A DNA stretch of 29,695 bases, taken from IMG/VR virus record IMGVR_UViG_3300035698_004111, positions 1-29,695 of that record; one strand, given 5' to 3'. The translations under genes and the position numbers were made by a program. Positions 1 through 8,470 of this stretch are shown piece by piece. Below the pieces are notes generated by a model. That model ran no database searches. It saw only the letters and a list, made by a program, of their open reading frames with translations, and was not told where the DNA came from. Each line of letters begins with the position of its first letter. Position 1 is the first letter of the stretch. This DNA is from a virus.

Positions 1-1
1 C

Positions 2-1216
2 GATTATATTCTTGAATTACAAGCCGGAACGACAGGCACAAATTTAATGCCTTCCCCGTTGCTGGGATGGTTGCCCCGCGCAACATTTGTAAACGGTATT
101 TATACGACGGGTGCGATAGTGTCGAACGGCTCAGACGCGCAAACAATAACCGAGGCTCTGGATGCGTCGGTGTCTACGTCTAATAACTTCGGCTCGTTTT
201 TGTTTTTAAATAATTTAAATTTAAGTTTAGCTAACGCGATTCTTGCGGCTACGTGGAATTTAGAAAAAAATAACATGTTTATGTTTTGTGCGCCTGTTAT
301 TCAAAGTAATTACCTGGCGTGGACAGACGACAGCACAGGCTTAGGATTGCTGGGAGGGACGGCTTTAACGCTATCGGGTTTATCTGTGTCTATTCCTGGA
401 ACCGTCACATCCGGGTCAGCGGGCATTACTGGGCTATCGAGTTCTACAGGTTTAAGCGTAGGGATGCCCGTTAGTGGCGACGGGGTACCCGAAGGCAGTG
501 TGATTGTAGCAATCGCGGCCTCGCCTAGCACTAACGTTACTATCTCCAACCTCGCTACGTCGTCGGGTACTGAGATGCTCGTTTTCACATTAAATCAATT
601 CCCTGAACAAATACCGATGATGGTAGAAGCGGCTACAGATTATTATGCAAATAATTCGGTTCAACATTACATGTTCCAGGGGCCTTTTGCTAACGTTCTG
701 CCTTCAGTTGTTACAGACGCGAGTAAAAACGCTTTTGATGCCGTGTCGGTTAATTACTATGGGAACACGCAACAAGCCGGAGAACCTGTTAATTTTTACC
801 AAAATGGCTTCTTACAAGGCGCATCTCCAAGCCCTCTCGATATGACAACGTATGTTAACGAAATTTGGTTGAAAGACGCGATTACAACCGAGATATTAAA
901 CCTGTTTGTTAATTCTACGCAGATACCCGCCAATACTTCAGGCCGGGCGCAAATACTCGCTAGCTTACAATCAGTAATAAACATAGCGTTAGCTAATGGG
1001 ACAATCAGCGCAAATAAAGTTCTATCTTCACAACAAATATTATTTATTACGGCGCAAACAAACGACCCTAACGCATGGTACCAAGTTCAGTCGATTGGCT
1101 ACTGGGTAGACTGTGCTATCATTGTTACCGCGGGGGTTTACAGCGCAACGTATACGTTAATTTATAGCAAAGATGACGTAATTCGGTTGGTCGAAGGCCG
1201 AGACATTTTAATTTAA
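2..1216 (+). CDS. Tail sheath protein, DUF3383 family (5' end outside window)
   Basis: Forms the contractile outer sheath of the tail. The reading frame is open from base 2, so the ATG at 47 is internal and the gene begins left of the window; about 404 residues are visible, and family members are usually somewhat longer. The C-terminal part carries the DUF3383 pattern: AVSVNYYGNTQQAG, then NFYQNGFL, NEIWLKDAI, ILASLQSVIN, WYQVQSIGYWVDC and YTLIYSKDD near the end. A Gly/Ser/Thr-rich stretch encoded at about 370-590 (GLSVGMPVSGDGVPEG, then VTISNLATSSGT) looks like an inserted beta module, also seen in the fibre at 8471. The tube gene follows 10 bases downstream with AAGGAA as ribosome site. Family call is confident; the sheath role rests on family knowledge and order. 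Confidence 0.85.
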   Translation, partial: DYILELQAGTTGTNLMPSPLLGWLPRATFVNGIYTTGAIVSNGSDAQTITEALDASVSTSNNFGSFLFLNNLNLSLANAILAATWNLEKNNMFMFCAPVIQSNYLAWTDDSTGLGLLGGTALTLSGLSVSIPGTVTSGSAGITGLSSSTGLSVGMPVSGDGVPEGSVIVAIAASPSTNVTISNLATSSGTEMLVFTLNQFPEQIPMMVEAATDYYANNSVQHYMFQGPFANVLPSVVTDASKNAFDAVSVNYYGNTQQAGEPVNFYQNGFLQGASPSPLDMTTYVNEIWLKDAITTEILNLFVNSTQIPANTSGRAQILASLQSVINIALANGTISANKVLSSQQILFITAQTNDPNAWYQVQSIGYWVDCAIIVTAGVYSATYTLIYSKDDVIRLVEGRDILI

Positions 1217-1226
1217 GGAATAAGAT

Positions 1227-1670
1227 ATGAATAATATTTCTAGTTTCGGCTTGGAGGTTAGGCTTCTTGCGTCGGTTACGTTCCCTCAAGGTATTTTAAT
1301 TACTCAATACGCAGACGACGAAGACGGCCTAGACGTTCCCAACTTACAGATTGGGGACTCTGCCATGGGGATTAACGGGGACTTAATTACCTGGTCGAAG
1401 GCTAACCCGATTAAAATCAATTTAAACGTTATTGCGGGGTCTCAGGATGACGCAAATTTATCCGTCTTACTCGAAGTTAACCGCCCGGGTCGGGGGAAAC
1501 TTTTACCTATCGACATTTTAACGATGAACATCACGTACCCCCAGGGTAATTTTGTACAGTTGATTAATGGCGCGATTACGGACGGTTCCCCGTTCAGCTC
1601 GGCATTAAGTAGCGGTCGGTTAAAAACCAAAATGTACGCCCTAACGTTTGAAAACAAAATAGGTAGTTAA
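1227..1670 (+). CDS. Tail tube protein (DUF3277-like)
   Basis: A 147-residue protein directly after the sheath, where contractile phages encode the inner tube. Visible patterns are FGLEVRLLASVTFPQG at the N-terminus, DVPNLQIGDSAMGINGDL, then WSKANPIKINLNVIAGSQDD and GAITDGSPFSSALSSGRLKTK near the C-terminus; I associate these with the tube-like family accompanying DUF3383 sheaths. No signal peptide or membrane segment. The start is preceded by AAGGAA. Expected to polymerise into the tube on the baseplate hub, with length set by the tape measure at 2199. Assignment rests on pattern and synteny. Confidence 0.7.
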   Translation: MNNISSFGLEVRLLASVTFPQGILITQYADDEDGLDVPNLQIGDSAMGINGDLITWSKANPIKINLNVIAGSQDDANLSVLLEVNRPGRGKLLPIDILTMNITYPQGNFVQLINGAITDGSPFSSALSSGRLKTKMYALTFENKIGS

Positions 1671-1672
1671 TT

Positions 1673-1987
1673 ATGTTAGAACCTAAAGAGATAAACGTTG
1701 ATAGTAAAACGTATCTAATTCATAAGTTCCCCGCGTGGCAGGGGATGCTTTTAGTCGGTCGTATACCTCAAGCCGTTTCGTTTAACGCTGAGAATTTACA
1801 AGCGAGTGGGGACGTGTGGGCCGAAGTGTTTAGCTATATTGCGATACCGATACCTAACAATAAGCCGCTATTTTTAACAACGCAGGACTTAATAAATAAC
1901 CATGTTAAAGGCTGGAAACAAATGCTAGCGTTATTTCGCGCAGTGATGGAGTACAACGACGGTTTTTTAGAGGATGGGAGCCGTTAA
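1673..1987 (+). CDS. Tail assembly chaperone, short (G-like) form
   Basis: A 104-residue protein (N-terminus MLEPKEINVDSKTYLIHKFPA) between tube and tape measure, the usual place of the lambda G / P2 E type chaperones. The end reads AVMEYNDGFLEDGSR; MEYN-x-x-F near the C-terminus is typical of these chaperones. The last codons contain a TTTTTTA slippery heptamer in the right phase for a -1 shift, and the -1 frame stays open to the tape measure start. This entry is the zero-frame product; the extended product is listed separately. The chaperone would coat the tape measure during assembly and is normally absent from virions. Confidence 0.75.
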   Translation: MLEPKEINVDSKTYLIHKFPAWQGMLLVGRIPQAVSFNAENLQASGDVWAEVFSYIAIPIPNNKPLFLTTQDLINNHVKGWKQMLALFRAVMEYNDGFLEDGSR

Positions 1988-2202
1988 AGTTCCCAGCGTG
2001 GAAAAACCAAACAGTCGCGGGTATTGATTTTAAAAACGTCGATTCGTTTTTAGCAACAATTATAGCTAACGGCAAAGCCACGCTGCACGAATTAAAAACG
2101 GTGTACTCGATTCAAGACGCTTACACGCTTTGGGAAATAATCGCGGTAACTAAATATAATGAATTTGTGACTATCGAAAATAGCAAAAAGGCGGGGCGAT
2201 GA
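1673..2202 (+). CDS. Tail assembly chaperone, frameshifted GT-like fusion
   Basis: A -1 shift at TTTTTTA (1963-1969) joins 99 zero-frame codons to 77 codons in the -1 frame, giving about 176 residues. After the slip the frame reads RGWEPLKFPAWKNQTVAG, then DSFLATIIANGKATLHELKT and VYSIQDAYTLWEIIAVTKYN, ending at TGA 2200-2202. The -1 part has no ATG or ribosome site of its own, yet it is open, looks protein-like and runs exactly into the next gene: its TGA overlaps the tape measure ATG as ATGA. In lambda-like and P2-like phages the T part recruits tube subunits to chaperone-coated tape measure. The fusion is inferred from sequence only. Confidence 0.8.
1963..1995 (+). promoter_or_regulatory. 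-1 ribosomal frameshift signal
   Basis: TTTTTTA at 1963-1969 lies in zero-frame phase T-TTT-TTA, an ideal X-XXY-YYZ slippery site. Five bases downstream TGGGA (1975-1979) can pair with TCCCA (1991-1995) as a short hairpin that may stimulate slippage; it is only 5 bp. The zero-frame stop TAA is at 1985-1987. Confidence 0.8.
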
Positions 2203-3380
2203 GTACCGAACTAGACACTTTATTTATTAGAATACAGCTTGAAACCGACGACGTTAAAAAGGGCGTGGAGCAAGCGTTAACACAAATTAAGAACCTCGAA
2301 AACGAGTTCGGAAAACTAAGCCGTTCAGGTGATGCAGTTAACGAATCGTTCCGCAAAATCGCTCGTTCGACGGTTGCGATGTTTGCAGGTTTTGCAAGTT
2401 TTAGCGCAGTTTTAAGCGGTGCAGCTTCCGCGATATCTGCCGTCCGGGACGTTGGAAAAGCCGCAAGCCAGTTAAACGTAGACGTTACCGCGCTAGACGC
2501 TTGGGGGCACGCTGTACAGCGAACAGGCGGGAGCGCTCAACAGTTTCAAACGTCACTTGCAAGCCTTGCAACGCATTTTCAAACGACTAACGACGTAGCG
2601 TTACGTTCTCTTCCTCGTTTAGCTAATCTATTTTCGAAATTAAACCCACGTCAAGCCCAGCTTTACGGAAAATCGTTAGGGTTAGACTTGCCCACGATTA
2701 TGTTATTGCAACAAGGGCGACGAGAAGTTGAGGCGGTCGTTTCGCAACAACAACGGTTAGGATTAGTCACAAAAGAACAAACCGAAATTACCCGTAAATT
2801 TGATAACGCGCTGTATGATGCGTCGAGAGCTTACCAAACGTTTTACCGCGAGTTAGCTATACCGCTGCTACCTGGGATAACTCAGGGGTTAGGGTACATA
2901 ATCGAACATAAAGACGTTTTAATCGATGCGTTTAAAGGTATCGCGCTGGCGGTAGGCGCGTTAGGCGTAGCGTTAATTAACATAAGCCCGATATTTAAAT
3001 TAGCGGCCGCAGTTACAGGAATCGCTACCGCCTACGGAATAATAAAAGAGGATATCGGTTTTTTTAAAGAGGGTAAGGACTCGTTATTTGGGCAAGTCCT
3101 GGGCGTAAAGCCCGACCCTAAAACCTCGAACGATTTTGTAAACAACGCGGTAGGCCGAGGCGCGGGGGGCGCGTTTTTAGATATCCCTAGCCAGTTTTTA
3201 AACTCGCTAACCGGAGGGTTTATCGGAGGCGGTAGCCAGAAAACAGAAGTGACAATCAACGAAGTTAATATTAATACCGCTGCAACCGATGCCGAGGGGA
3301 TAGCCGCAGCCGCGCGCGGTAGTTTACAGAACGCGCTAGGGCAGTTAACTAGTCAAGTTGATAACGGAGTATTCGCGTAA
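2199..3380 (+). CDS. Tail tape measure protein
   Basis: A 393-residue protein whose length should set tail length; at about 0.15 nm per residue this suggests a tail near 60 nm. The N-terminus (IQLETDDVKKGVEQALTQIK) is helical with coiled-coil character. Two hydrophobic stretches follow, FAGFASFSAVLSGAASAI (about residues 61-78) and a longer one around ALAVGALGVALINISP. These could insert into the host inner membrane at DNA entry, as known for tape measures. The end is Gly-rich and then Ala/Gln-rich. The start overlaps the chaperone fusion stop (ATGA). It is short for a tape measure but continuous, with no sign of truncation. Confidence 0.8.
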   Translation: MSTELDTLFIRIQLETDDVKKGVEQALTQIKNLENEFGKLSRSGDAVNESFRKIARSTVAMFAGFASFSAVLSGAASAISAVRDVGKAASQLNVDVTALDAWGHAVQRTGGSAQQFQTSLASLATHFQTTNDVALRSLPRLANLFSKLNPRQAQLYGKSLGLDLPTIMLLQQGRREVEAVVSQQQRLGLVTKEQTEITRKFDNALYDASRAYQTFYRELAIPLLPGITQGLGYIIEHKDVLIDAFKGIALAVGALGVALINISPIFKLAAAVTGIATAYGIIKEDIGFFKEGKDSLFGQVLGVKPDPKTSNDFVNNAVGRGAGGAFLDIPSQFLNSLTGGFIGGGSQKTEVTINEVNINTAATDAEGIAAAARGSLQNALGQLTSQVDNGVFA

Positions 3381-3940
3381 TGGCTTTTCCTGAAATTGCA
3401 AACCTTGCGACCTCTGTGCTATCGTCGTTTTTAGCTCGTGATACGGTAGCGGTTTTTACCTCTGAATTCGTTCAGATTTTCCGGGGGGCGAGAGCGATTA
3501 AAGCTGTTGTAAAAGAACAGGCGAAAGTAATGGAGCACCCCGTAGAAAGTGGGGCGGTTATTACAGACCACCGGATTATTATGCCTGTGGAAATCGAGTT
3601 ATCGCTGATACTCACGCCTGCGACGTATAAAGAAACTTACGAAGATATACGCCAGTACTATTTAGAAAGTACGTTAATTATTATTCAAACCCGTTCGGGC
3701 ATTTATTTAAATCAAATGATTAACTCGATGCCACACGAAGAAGACACTAATTTATTTAATACGATAACGTTAACGCTAGGGCTAAAACAAGTGCAATTTG
3801 TGACTGCCGAGTTTACAACAACGCCCCGAAATCCCAAAGACACCAGTAGCATACAACGGGGGGCGCAGCAACCGACAGCCGCGACAGGGCCGCAAACGTC
3901 AACCGCTCGCGATATTTCGCGCTACATAACGGGGGCATAA
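3380..3940 (+). CDS. Baseplate protein, Dit-like N-terminal family
   Basis: A 186-residue protein between tape measure and baseplate plug. Patterns include GAVITDHRIIMPVEIELSLI (about residues 57-76), TYKETYEDIRQYYLESTLII and IYLNQMINSMPHEEDTNLFN, a beta-rich arrangement I link to the Dit-like/LysM-like baseplate adaptor family of contractile phages. The C-terminal ~35 residues are Pro/Thr/Gln-rich and probably flexible. The start ATG overlaps the tape measure TAA (TAATG), which points to coupled translation. It likely lies at the tube-baseplate junction. The exact family name is from memory. Confidence 0.6.
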   Translation: MAFPEIANLATSVLSSFLARDTVAVFTSEFVQIFRGARAIKAVVKEQAKVMEHPVESGAVITDHRIIMPVEIELSLILTPATYKETYEDIRQYYLESTLIIIQTRSGIYLNQMINSMPHEEDTNLFNTITLTLGLKQVQFVTAEFTTTPRNPKDTSSIQRGAQQPTAATGPQTSTARDISRYITGA

Positions 3941-4254
3941 TGCTAGTTATACCTATTCAAGCCATTCCTAATCAATCGTTTTCCGCGCAGTTAGACGGGC
4001 AAACGTATGATATCCGGCTGCACGATTGCGGGGATATAACCGCAGCCGATATTTCTATAAATAATACGGTAGTAGTAACGGGAGTTAGAGCGGTTCCTGA
4101 TAACTTTTTGATACCCTATAGATATTTAGAAAACGGTAATTTTTTTATTACAAGCGACGACGACGAGTACCCCGATTGGCGACGATTCGGGTTAGACCAG
4201 TTTTTAGTCTATATATCACAAGCGGAGTTAAACACGTTTAGGTTTGCACCATGA
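3940..4254 (+). CDS. Baseplate plug-like protein (DUF6983 / Pam3 gp18-like)
   Basis: A 104-residue protein with FSAQLDGQTYDIRLHDC near the N-terminus, a central DISINNTVVVTGVRAVPDN, and IPYRYLENGNFFITSDDDEY followed by FGLDQFLVYIS. This series is typical of the small all-beta plug protein sitting between hub and spike in simple contractile tails. Neighbours fit: Dit-like protein upstream, hub downstream with a 4-base ATGA overlap. No signal peptide. The family is recognised; the plug role is taken from structural knowledge of related phages. Confidence 0.65.
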   Translation: MLVIPIQAIPNQSFSAQLDGQTYDIRLHDCGDITAADISINNTVVVTGVRAVPDNFLIPYRYLENGNFFITSDDDEYPDWRRFGLDQFLVYISQAELNTFRFAP

Positions 4255-5081
4255 GCGATGCGCTAGACCCTCGGATTATTAAAGTAAGTATTGAAGTTAA
4301 CGGGCGTTTAAAAACCTACTCTTCCCCTGCTTACATCCGAGCGACAGGCACAAAATACGGTAATCAGCTACAGAATGATTCCACTGTGACTATTAGCAAT
4401 TTAGACCGCGAGACACAGGATTTTATTTTAACTGAAACGTCGCCCTATTTACTTAATCGAACGCCAAAAACGTTAATACTCGAAGCGGGGCGGGAGTCCT
4501 ACGGAACATCAGTTATTTACCGTGGTAATATTATTAAATCCATTGTTTCGCAACCGCCCGATATTAACGTTACGCTAATGTGCTTAACTGGAAATTTCTT
4601 GAAAGGTAATATTGTAACACGCAGTCAACCCGGTTCAGCGACCCTTGAAGCGATATGTAGGGGCGTGTCTCAAGACACTGACACTATTTTAAATTTTCAA
4701 GCAACGAATAAAAATGTAGCAAATTATAGTTTCGGTGGGGGTGCGTTAAATCAAGTCGAATTGTTAAATAGTGTTGGGGGCGTTAATGCGTTTATCGATG
4801 ATGGCACGTTAATTGTAAAAGATGCGTTCATACCGTTAACTGGAATAACGCGCGTTTTATCCGCGGGTTCTGGAATGATTGGCATCCCCGAATTTACAGA
4901 GCAGGGAATTAAAGTTAAGATGCTTTTAGATAATCAAACTAAACTCGGGGGCGGTTTACGAATTAATAGCGTTCAATACCCCGCAAGCAATGGGGACTAC
5001 GTTATTTACAAACTAAGTTTTGATATAGCCTCTCGAGATATACCTTTCTATTATGTGGCGGAGGCAGCTAGACGCAGATGA
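4251..5081 (+). CDS. Baseplate hub protein (gp27-like)
   Basis: A 276-residue protein starting at an ATGA overlap with the plug gene. The N-terminus IIKVSIEVNGRLKTYSSPAY and the segment NDSTVTISNLDRETQDFIL are typical of hub proteins that form a trimeric ring joining tail tube and spike. Later GNIIKSIVSQPPDINVTLMC and GVNAFIDDGTLIVKDAF continue the tandem beta-barrel pattern of T4 gp27 and P2 gpD relatives. Its stop overlaps the spike gene start (ATGA), consistent with stoichiometric production. Assignment is by pattern and position. Confidence 0.65.
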   Translation: MSDALDPRIIKVSIEVNGRLKTYSSPAYIRATGTKYGNQLQNDSTVTISNLDRETQDFILTETSPYLLNRTPKTLILEAGRESYGTSVIYRGNIIKSIVSQPPDINVTLMCLTGNFLKGNIVTRSQPGSATLEAICRGVSQDTDTILNFQATNKNVANYSFGGGALNQVELLNSVGGVNAFIDDGTLIVKDAFIPLTGITRVLSAGSGMIGIPEFTEQGIKVKMLLDNQTKLGGGLRINSVQYPASNGDYVIYKLSFDIASRDIPFYYVAEAARRR

Positions 5082-5683
5082 ACAACAACCCTTCGTTAAA
5101 TCCCGCAGATAACGGAACGCTGGCCGGAGCGGTAACGTTTAGCTTTCAAAAAATGCTGCAAAGTGTTAACGGAATGCTACCCGCCAGCGTTGTTAGTTAC
5201 AACCGTTCTAGTAACCTCGCTACCGTACAGCTTTCAATTAATATTGTGGGAACGGACGGCACGCAATACCCCCGCCCTCAGCTCGCGGCTATCCCTGTTT
5301 TTGTGTTCGGGGGCGGGGGTTTTCGTTTAAGTTTTCCTTTAAAACCTGGAAACTTAGGGTGGGTAATGGCAAACGATAGGGATATATCCAATTTTTTAAA
5401 AAGCTATTCGTTAACAACGCCTAACACCACCCGAATTAAAAATTTCTCTGACGGGGTTTTTTTTCCTGACGTAATGCGCGGTCTGGACTCGATAGGCTCG
5501 ACTAATTCAGATAGCGTAGTACTTCAAAACGTGGAAGGAACCGTAACGCTTGCACTCAGTGATATGGGCGTGACTATTACCGCCCCAAACGTCACTCTGG
5601 ATTTAGGCTCACCGTTAAATTCTATTAACGTTAACGGAGGCATTACAGCGACCGGGGACGTTATCGCGCCTAACATACCTTAA
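5078..5683 (+). CDS. Baseplate central spike, Gp138 N-terminal domain
   Basis: A 201-residue puncturing spike. The N-terminal two-thirds carry the Gp138_N OB-like pattern: GMLPASVVSYNRSSNLATVQ, PQLAAIPVFVFGGGGF, FPLKPGNLGWVMANDRDISN and FFPDVMRGLD. The last ~50 residues (VTLALSDMGVTITAPNVTLD, then SINVNGGITATGDVI) look like repeated beta strands that form the trimeric needle. A metal-binding tip is not obvious. It presumably pierces the outer membrane on contraction. The start overlaps the hub stop by ATGA; the next gene has its own AAGGG ribosome site. Confidence 0.75.
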   Translation: MNNNPSLNPADNGTLAGAVTFSFQKMLQSVNGMLPASVVSYNRSSNLATVQLSINIVGTDGTQYPRPQLAAIPVFVFGGGGFRLSFPLKPGNLGWVMANDRDISNFLKSYSLTTPNTTRIKNFSDGVFFPDVMRGLDSIGSTNSDSVVLQNVEGTVTLALSDMGVTITAPNVTLDLGSPLNSINVNGGITATGDVIAPNIP

Positions 5684-5695
5684 GGGTTTTACACT

Positions 5696-6073
5696 ATGCG
5701 AATAACTCTATCATGTAACGTTAATAATAATTTGCTAGGCGTGTCGGATAATGATATTTATTTAAATTCGAGCGGAAATATTAGCGTAACTACTGGCATT
5801 GATGCGATATTAGAAAACTGCGCACAAGCCGCTAAAACTCGACTTGGAGATGAAATACTACACACAGAGCAGGGAATACCTTTTTTCACCGCGGTTTTTG
5901 TAGGCGTTCCGAATTTACAACAAGCACAGGCCGCTTTTAGGGCTGCGTGGCTGGCGGTAAGTGGGGTTATTGAAGTCGTTTCTTTGTTGTTTAATCAAGT
6001 CGATAATACGTTGTTTTATTCCGCCATTATAAGAACAACTGAAGGGGTAGGGGAGTTAAATGCCAGTATATAA
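5696..6073 (+). CDS. Baseplate wedge / sheath initiator, gp25-like
   Basis: A 125-residue protein of the gp25/W type. ISVTTGIDAILENCAQAAKT followed by RLGDEILHTEQGIPFFTAVF is the usual core of gp25-like proteins, in which the EILH-x-x-x-G-I-P segment is characteristic. Proteins of this family link the baseplate to the first sheath ring and nucleate sheath assembly. An AAGGG ribosome site lies upstream. Its 3' end overlaps the J-like gene by 14 bases, typical for the W-J pair. Confidence 0.75.
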   Translation: MRITLSCNVNNNLLGVSDNDIYLNSSGNISVTTGIDAILENCAQAAKTRLGDEILHTEQGIPFFTAVFVGVPNLQQAQAAFRAAWLAVSGVIEVVSLLFNQVDNTLFYSAIIRTTEGVGELNASI

Positions 6074-7811
6074 CTATGTTGTGAATTCGGGGGTTATTAC
6101 GCCCGATGCGTCATTTATCGAGCAGCAAGTAATCGACGAGTACCGAGCGTTGTTTGGAGCGGATTTAGTAGTAACGCCTAACACGCCTCAAGGATTATTA
6201 ATACAAGCCGAAGTACAATCGCGTATAGCCCTTGCGGATAATAACGCGCGTTTAGCGAATCAAATAAATCCTAATTACGCGGGAGGCGTTTCTCTCGACA
6301 GTATCTTAGCGTTAACCAACCCTTTCGGTCGTGCAGCGTCTACCCCCTCGATTGTTTTCGCGACAATATCGGGAACGCCGGGGACTATAGTACCCGAGGG
6401 TTCGGTAGTCTCTGAAACGTCTACAGGAAGCGCTAATTTATTCGCAACGGTACAGCAAGAGACTATACCCGCAATAGGTTTTTTATCGTCGGTTCAATTT
6501 AATTCGGTTAATCAAGGGCCGATACCCGCGCCCGAAGGAAGCCTAACTCAAATAGTTACCGCTGTGCTAGGCTGGGATAGCGTATACGATTCTACCGAGG
6601 CCATTTTAGGTAACTTAACGCAAAGTGATTTAGCTGCAAGAATATATCGTTTAAACACGCTAGCAACGCAAGGCGCGTCAGTGGCACAAGCGATTATATC
6701 GGGTGTTAGTGCGGTTTCTGGCGTTAAAAGCATGACCTTTTTAGAAAATACGCAATCGTCAACCGACACGGTAGAAGGCGTTTTGATGGTCGCAAATTCT
6801 ATCTATGCGTGCGTTCAAGCTACGGATATCGGAATAGGCACAAATTCAACAGTAATCGGCACCCTTACGGGTACGGCTGCCACGGTTGTTCCTTCAGGAA
6901 CACAGGTATCAAGCGACGGAAACGTATTCGAAACGGTTAACACTGTGACTATCCCCACCAGTGGCGTTATTGATGTTCTATTTCAAGCGTTGCAAACCGG
7001 AGCTATTTCTTGCCCCGCGGGAACGCTGATAACAATAGTGACCCCCGTCGCGGGTCTTACGTCTGTCACTAACGCATTTGATACGGCAAACGTTCAAACC
7101 GTAGTAATCGGCACGATTTCGGGAACACCGGCCACGGTTGTTCCTGCGGGGTCGCAAGCACGCAGCGGGGCTTCTACGTTTGAAACATTAGCGAGCGTTA
7201 CGATACCTGCTTCAGGATTCATACAAACGACGTTTCAGGCCGTGATGGCTGGAAATATTTTAGCTCCTGCGGGGACGTTAACGGTAATAGCTACGCCCGT
7301 AGCGGGGTGGGATTCGGTTACTAACGACAATAACGAAACGAGCACCGGAGCGGTTTCTGCTATTGCGCTCGCGCTCGTTGCGAAAAAAAGCGCGGGGGCG
7401 GCTTACAATAATGGCCCAGGCGTTAACATTAGCGCCCAGGTAGTCGTGCCATTTAGTAACCAGGTCATGACGGTTCTATTTGACACTCCCGCGCCCATTG
7501 AAGTTAATGTTATCGTTAACGTAAGTTTTGTAAATTCAGTGCAAAATATTGTTCCCGTCGTCACTAACGCGATTTTAGATTACGTTAATGGGAATATCCC
7601 AGGCGTCGCGGGGCTTACCGTCGGGCAAAACGTTTCTAGTTTTGAATTAGCGGGGGCCGTTACTCGCGTTAACCCGAACATCTACGTACAAAGCGTTTTT
7701 ATAGCCGAGGCCCCGACGAACCCGACGGCTTCCGCACAGATACCTATTGAAGCTTACGAAGTTGGCGTAATCGAGGCGTTTAATATTATAGTTAACGTGG
7801 TTCCGTCATGA
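6060..7811 (+). CDS. Baseplate J-like protein with duplicated internal domains
   Basis: A 583-residue wedge protein of the Baseplate_J family. The N-terminus has the family pattern LVVTPNTPQGLLIQAEVQSR with NPNYAGGVSLDSILAL (about residues 36-85). The C-terminus (NVSSFELAGAVTRVNPNIYV, then IEAYEVGVIEAFNIIV) also fits. It is longer than the roughly 350-400 residues I expect because an ~84-residue beta module (GT-x-x-GTPATVVPAG ... AGTLT-x-x-x-PVAGWDSV) occurs three times: about 6354-6585, 6852-7073 and 7104-7323. The last two are adjacent and very similar, suggesting a recent duplication. It would bridge wedge and fibre attachment. The stop overlaps the DUF2612 gene. Confidence 0.8.
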   Translation: MPVYNYVVNSGVITPDASFIEQQVIDEYRALFGADLVVTPNTPQGLLIQAEVQSRIALADNNARLANQINPNYAGGVSLDSILALTNPFGRAASTPSIVFATISGTPGTIVPEGSVVSETSTGSANLFATVQQETIPAIGFLSSVQFNSVNQGPIPAPEGSLTQIVTAVLGWDSVYDSTEAILGNLTQSDLAARIYRLNTLATQGASVAQAIISGVSAVSGVKSMTFLENTQSSTDTVEGVLMVANSIYACVQATDIGIGTNSTVIGTLTGTAATVVPSGTQVSSDGNVFETVNTVTIPTSGVIDVLFQALQTGAISCPAGTLITIVTPVAGLTSVTNAFDTANVQTVVIGTISGTPATVVPAGSQARSGASTFETLASVTIPASGFIQTTFQAVMAGNILAPAGTLTVIATPVAGWDSVTNDNNETSTGAVSAIALALVAKKSAGAAYNNGPGVNISAQVVVPFSNQVMTVLFDTPAPIEVNVIVNVSFVNSVQNIVPVVTNAILDYVNGNIPGVAGLTVGQNVSSFELAGAVTRVNPNIYVQSVFIAEAPTNPTASAQIPIEAYEVGVIEAFNIIVNVVPS

Positions 7812-8461
7812 GGATACAGGGCTTTAATAGATTTGAAATTGACGCGGAACTAGCGATTTTATGGCAATATGAAAACGCCACAAATTTAAGAACGCTCGTT
7901 AATAATAAACAAAATTGGCTTAGAGATAACCATCAATTTTTTTGGATAGACTGGACGCAAGATATTTTTAATCTAGCGACAGACGCGCCCAACGCCTTTG
8001 GGATGACTGTATGGTCAATTATTTTAAATACCCCTGTTTTAATCCCGGTAGGCGAAGAACCTACAGCTAAACCGATTTGGGGGTTTAATGAATTCGACCC
8101 GGTATACCCCGCTTTAGAAAACGATAATAGAAACTTCGGTACTACTATTCTTTTAAACCCAGGGAGCGGTAACTTTTCAACAAAAAATCAATTTTACGCG
8201 CTTACGGTAGAACAACAACAATTTCTATTAAGATTACGCTATTTTCAATTAACTAATTTAGGCGATATTAACGACATTAACACGTTTTTAAATCACTTAT
8301 GCGATACAAGTAACATAGATTACAATGGCACTATATACGTTATCGATAACTTAGATATGACTATATCGTATATATATACAGATGATTTTCCGCCCGCGTT
8401 GTTTCTCGCCATACGAGATTTAGACGTACTGCCTCGCCCTGCGGGCGTTGCGATAATATAA
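7808..8461 (+). CDS. DUF2612 baseplate / tail protein
   Basis: A 217-residue protein after the J-like gene, where P2-type phages encode gpI and this group encodes DUF2612. Supporting patterns are NKQNWLRDNHQFFWIDWTQD IFNL near residue 40, FGMTVWSIILNTPV, then FLLRLRYFQLTNLGDINDIN and FLNHLC and a C-terminal DLDVLPRPAGV. The last motif resembles the LPRPAGV ending common to the family. It probably connects baseplate wedges with fibres. The start overlaps the previous stop (ATGA). Confidence 0.75.
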   Translation: MRIQGFNRFEIDAELAILWQYENATNLRTLVNNKQNWLRDNHQFFWIDWTQDIFNLATDAPNAFGMTVWSIILNTPVLIPVGEEPTAKPIWGFNEFDPVYPALENDNRNFGTTILLNPGSGNFSTKNQFYALTVEQQQFLLRLRYFQLTNLGDINDINTFLNHLCDTSNIDYNGTIYVIDNLDMTISYIYTDDFPPALFLAIRDLDVLPRPAGVAII

Positions 8462-8470
8462 GGAATAGTT

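Noticed and set aside
310-588. Minus-strand ORF inside the sheath gene
   Set aside because: Shadow of the Gly/Ser/Thr-rich insert; codons of the sheath frame explain the open frame.
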